DNA of 64,000 nucleotides from positions 1,178,001-1,242,000 of the forward strand of contig NZ_CP019419.1 in assembly GCF_001975665.1 (NCBI RefSeq), read 5' to 3'. A program made the translations under genes and the position numbers. This stretch comes from Polaribacter reichenbachii (GTDB lineage: Bacteria; Bacteroidota; Bacteroidia; Flavobacteriales; Flavobacteriaceae). A model generated the notes under the pieces. The model saw only the letters and a list, made by a program, of their open reading frames with translations. It was not told where the DNA came from and did no database searches. Shown here piece after piece: positions 61,695 to 64,000 of this stretch (within the stretch, counting starts at the first letter, position 1; every line of letters begins with the position of its first letter).

Positions 61695-62126
61695 TTAAAC
61701 TCCTGTACTTCCAAAACCTCCAGAACCACGTTCAGTTTCGCTAAGAACTTCTACTTCTTGCCAAACTGCTCTTTCGTGTTTTGCAATAACTAATTGTGCA
61801 ATTCTTTCGCCATCATTAATCACAAAATCTTCGTTTGATAAATTAACTAATATTACACCAATTTCTCCACGATAATCAGCATCTACAGTACCAGGACTAT
61901 TTAAAACTGTAATTCCTTTTTTAGCAGCCAAACCACTTCTTGGTCTTACTTGCGCTTCAAAACCAACAGGTAAAGCAATAAATAAACCAGTTTTTACAAT
62001 AGCTCTTTCTAAGGGTTTTAAAGTGATAGCTTCATCAATATTTGCTCTTAAATCCATACCAGCAGCACCTTCAGTTTCGTAATTAGGTGTTGCGTGTTTC
62101 GATTTATTTATAATTTGTACGTTCAT
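61695..62126 (-). CDS. dut: dUTP diphosphatase
   Basis: Hydrolyses dUTP to dUMP, keeping uracil out of DNA. The 143-aa protein from ATG 62126 ([16 protein letters not shown]) carries the five motifs: AAGMDLRA (I), [10 protein letters not shown] (II), [16 protein letters not shown] (III), RIAQLVI (IV) and GSGGFGSTG (V). This is a standard trimeric Dut. Its start lies 2 bp after the stop of the esterase gene, so it is translated from the same mRNA. Confidence 0.97.
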   Translation of the reverse strand: MNVQIINKSKHATPNYETEGAAGMDLRANIDEAITLKPLERAIVKTGLFIALPVGFEAQVRPRSGLAAKKGITVLNSPGTVDADYRGEIGVILVNLSNEDFVINDGERIAQLVIAKHERAVWQEVEVLSETERGSGGFGSTGV

Positions 62127-62128
62127 TG

Positions 62129-63001
62129 TTATAAGTTGTATAAGTAAGTAATTGTATCTAAAAATTCTGCACTCCAAAAAGTCTCATTATGTTGTCCTTT
62201 TGCAACAATTTTAGTTTTTATATTTTCTCTAGAAAAACCTGTATTTAGCAATAGTTTTTCCATTTTTTCTGTGTCTGGTAACATTGTATTGCCTTCATCA
62301 CCACCAATTAAAAGATAGAGTTTTGTGTTTTTCTCGTTTCCATTTTGCTTGGCAAAAGTACTTACCTTATTAGAAAACCAAAAAGAGGTAGAAAGAGCCC
62401 CAATTTTACCAAAAACGTCAGGATATTTTAAACCTCCGTAAAAAGAAATTAATCCACCTAAAGAGCTACCAATAATTGCTGTATGTTTTGCTTTAAATTT
62501 TGTTCTGTAATTTTTATCAATAAAAGGTTTTAACTCATTCACTAAAAAATCAACATAAATGGCTCCTTTTCCTCCTCCGTATTTTGGATGACTCCAAGGA
62601 GTGTATTCTTCAATTCTTTTATCACCACCATTTTCTATACCAACAACAATAAAACCTTTTCCTGTATTTTTATAGAGTTCATTTAGGGTTTCATCAACAT
62701 TCCATTCTTTACCATAAGCTGCAGTTGTTTCATCAAATAAATTCTGAGCATCGTGCATATAAATTACTGGATATTTTTTAGAAGTAGCATCGTAGTTAGG
62801 AGGTAAGTAAATCCAAACCTTATGAGATTTATCATTTAAACCTTTAATAACAAATTCTTTATTTAAAATTGATACATTTTTTGCTCTTATAGATTTACTA
62901 TTTACTATTTTGGGTTTAGTTTTTGGTTTTTTTATAGATTGCCCTTTACAACCAACCATTAGAAGTAAAAAACTGAATAAAAAAGAAACTATTGTTTTCA
63001 C
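62129..63001 (-). CDS. Alpha/beta-hydrolase esterase lipoprotein (Fes/EstD-like)
   Basis: A 290-aa protein; signal peptide [12 protein letters not shown] with a lipobox Cys. The start is chosen as GTG 63001 (MKTIVSFLF), which begins the signal peptide; a TTG at 63010 is the alternative. The esterase-D (PF00756) fold shows [28 protein letters not shown], the nucleophile motif [14 protein letters not shown] (GxSxGG), and [12 protein letters not shown] with a candidate His. It likely hydrolyses an ester of a siderophore, glycan or feruloyl type; substrate unknown. Two bp separate it from dut. Confidence 0.9.
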   Translation of the reverse strand: MKTIVSFLFSFLLLMVGCKGQSIKKPKTKPKIVNSKSIRAKNVSILNKEFVIKGLNDKSHKVWIYLPPNYDATSKKYPVIYMHDAQNLFDETTAAYGKEWNVDETLNELYKNTGKGFIVVGIENGGDKRIEEYTPWSHPKYGGGKGAIYVDFLVNELKPFIDKNYRTKFKAKHTAIIGSSLGGLISFYGGLKYPDVFGKIGALSTSFWFSNKVSTFAKQNGNEKNTKLYLLIGGDEGNTMLPDTEKMEKLLLNTGFSRENIKTKIVAKGQHNETFWSAEFLDTITYLYNL

Positions 63002-63024
63002 TTTAAACAAAAATTAGAGTTACA

Positions 63025-63032
63025 CAAATATA
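63025..63032 (-). promoter_or_regulatory. -7 box for the esterase-dut unit
   Basis: Minus strand TATATTTG fits TAnnTTTG, 23 nt before the GTG start at 63001. Confidence 0.5.
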
Positions 63033-63072
63033 ATAATTAGCAAATGCATTCATCAATAGATAATACTTTTAT

Positions 63073-63080
63073 TACTTTTG
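63073..63080 (+). promoter_or_regulatory. -7 box for gpsA
   Basis: TACTTTTG matches TAnnTTTG, 19 nt before the gpsA ATG. Divergent from the esterase promoter 41 bp away. Confidence 0.5.
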
Positions 63081-63099
63081 ATATTAAAATGAAACATTA

Positions 63100-64000
63100 A
63101 TGGATGAACATCAAAAAATAGCGGTTTTAGGAGGAGGAAGTTGGGCAACTGCAATTGTTAAAATGTTGATGGAAAATTTAGATAGTATTGGGTGGTATAT
63201 GCGTAATGAGCAAACCATTAAGCACATCAAAGAAAATGAACACAATCCAAAATATTTAAGCTCTGCAGAATTACAAGCAGAAAAGCTAGATTTATCTAGC
63301 GATATTAATTATACAGTTAATAATTACGATATTTTAATATTTGCAATTCCGTCCGCTTTTTTAACCATAGAACTCAATAAATTAAGTGCCTCTTTAGATG
63401 GCAAAACCATTTTTTCTGCCATAAAAGGTATTGTACCAGAAACAGGTTTAATTGTTGGCGAGCACTTTAATCAACATTTTAATATTCCACTAGAGAATAT
63501 AGGTGTAATTACAGGACCTTGTCATGCAGAAGAAGTAGCAATGGAGCGTTTATCGTACTTAACAATTGCTTGTATTGATGAAAACAAGGCAGAAAATATG
63601 GCAAAAGCCATACAAAGTTGGTATATAAAAGCTACAATTTCTGATGATATTATTGGTACAGAATATGCTGCTATGCTAAAAAATATTTATGCTATTGCAG
63701 CAGGTATTGCTCATGGTTTGGGTTATGGAGATAATTTTCAGGCTGTGTTAATGAGTAACGCAATTCGAGAAATGAAACGTTTTATAAAAAAAGTACATAA
63801 AATGAAACGTAACATTAATAACTCTGCTTATTTAGGCGATTTATTAGTAACTGGATACTCAACATTTAGTAGAAATAGAATGTTTGGTAATATGATTGGT
63901 AAAGGCTACACAGTAAGATCTGCACAACATGAAATGAGTATGATTGCAGAAGGTTATTATGCAACCAATAGTGCTTATAAAATTAAGGAAGAAAACAAAG
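63100..64000 (+). CDS. gpsA: NAD(P)H-dependent glycerol-3-phosphate dehydrogenase, 3' end outside window
   Basis: Reduces dihydroxyacetone phosphate to sn-glycerol 3-phosphate for phospholipid synthesis. From ATG 63100 (MDEHQKIAVLGGGSWATAIV) the frame is open to the window edge (300 codons). Motifs: nucleotide loop GGGSWATA, ILIFAIPSAFL, IGVITGPCHAEEVA, catalytic Lys in EYAAMLKNIYAIAAGIAHG, and NSAYLGDLLVTGYSTFSRNR. It is near the end, as the family is about 330 aa. Divergent from the esterase gene. Confidence 0.95.
   Translation, partial: MDEHQKIAVLGGGSWATAIVKMLMENLDSIGWYMRNEQTIKHIKENEHNPKYLSSAELQAEKLDLSSDINYTVNNYDILIFAIPSAFLTIELNKLSASLDGKTIFSAIKGIVPETGLIVGEHFNQHFNIPLENIGVITGPCHAEEVAMERLSYLTIACIDENKAENMAKAIQSWYIKATISDDIIGTEYAAMLKNIYAIAAGIAHGLGYGDNFQAVLMSNAIREMKRFIKKVHKMKRNINNSAYLGDLLVTGYSTFSRNRMFGNMIGKGYTVRSAQHEMSMIAEGYYATNSAYKIKEENK

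Noticed and set aside
62127..62177. 17-residue extension of dut
   Set aside because: Overlaps the esterase gene; [10 protein letters not shown] at 62126 matches the family start.
1..64000. tRNA, rRNA, CRISPR arrays, insertion sequences, prophage
   Set aside because: No cloverleaf-like or CCA-ended sequences, regular spaced repeats, transposase or phage genes were seen in any gap.

Overview
The window is AT-rich DNA from a member of the Bacteroidota, most likely a marine Flavobacteriaceae close to Polaribacter. The evidence is type IX secretion (T9SS) sorting domains of types A and B, PorP/SprF and PorE-like proteins, TonB-dependent receptors with a CarboxypepD_reg-like domain, DUF4286/DUF4199/DUF4175/DUF2807 proteins, Bacteroidota-type -7 promoter boxes (TAnnTTTG) and very weak Shine-Dalgarno signals. 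The genus is inference. I saw no tRNA, rRNA, CRISPR array, insertion sequence or prophage; most of the window is ordinary chromosomal backbone.

Layout. 1-4.6 kb: the N-terminal part of a TonB-dependent receptor, ribF and serS. 4.6-14.8 kb: a secreted-protein region with a T9SS type A HmuY-like protein, two T9SS type B proteins (one an L-type lectin), a PorP/SprF protein, a PorE-like OmpA protein and a TPR protein. 14.9-22.1 kb: DUF4286, rsmA, mgtE, a RelE/ParE toxin-antitoxin pair, and mutS between two SpoU RNA methyltransferases. 22.2-31.5 kb: a TatA-family protein, an O-methyltransferase, an ECF sigma factor with a small zinc-finger-like partner, panB, a 2-hydroxyacid dehydrogenase and a run of small stress-like or membrane proteins. 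31.6-38.8 kb: mnmG, ybeY, an unknown secreted protein and a large DUF4175 protein. 38.9-48.7 kb: gltX, an SGNH lipoprotein, an SPFH protein, a LytTR regulator, a second TatA-family protein, a DUF2807 protein and rnr. 48.8-51.5 kb: a decayed lipid-kinase gene, a 600-bp non-coding AT-rich region with DnaA-box-like words, and rpiB. 51.5-58.2 kb: an ECF sigma / FecR / STN-type TonB receptor system facing a lipoprotein, a lipoprotein metalloprotease and a beta-barrel protein. 58.2-64 kb: a pseudouridine synthase, an epimerase, recA, a GNAT protein, dut, an esterase and the start of gpsA.

How genes work together. The strongest undescribed signal lies at 54.9-55.6 kb. Three copies of a bipartite element, GTAGGGTAAA-N10-GTTGTTnTA(n)3-4AyAGAA with identical 10-nt spacing, sit in front of fecR and in front of the divergent lipoprotein gene. 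They are best read as the promoter recognised by the local ECF sigma factor. One copy overlaps the apparent housekeeping promoter of the sigma gene, which suggests built-in feedback. The circuit would link a surface receptor to a small secreted or outer-membrane gene set.

Other points of interest: two parS-like sites bracketing mnmG and, about 17 kb away, a cluster of DnaA-box-like words that together suggest the window lies near the replication origin; a palindromic dispersed element present twice with compensatory stem changes; a 73-nt near-perfect hairpin; a possible small RNA with its own promoter and terminator at 44.95-45.05 kb; and several unlisted small genes, including a 47-aa protein, a 50-aa PspC-like protein and 38-, 57- and 59-aa membrane proteins.
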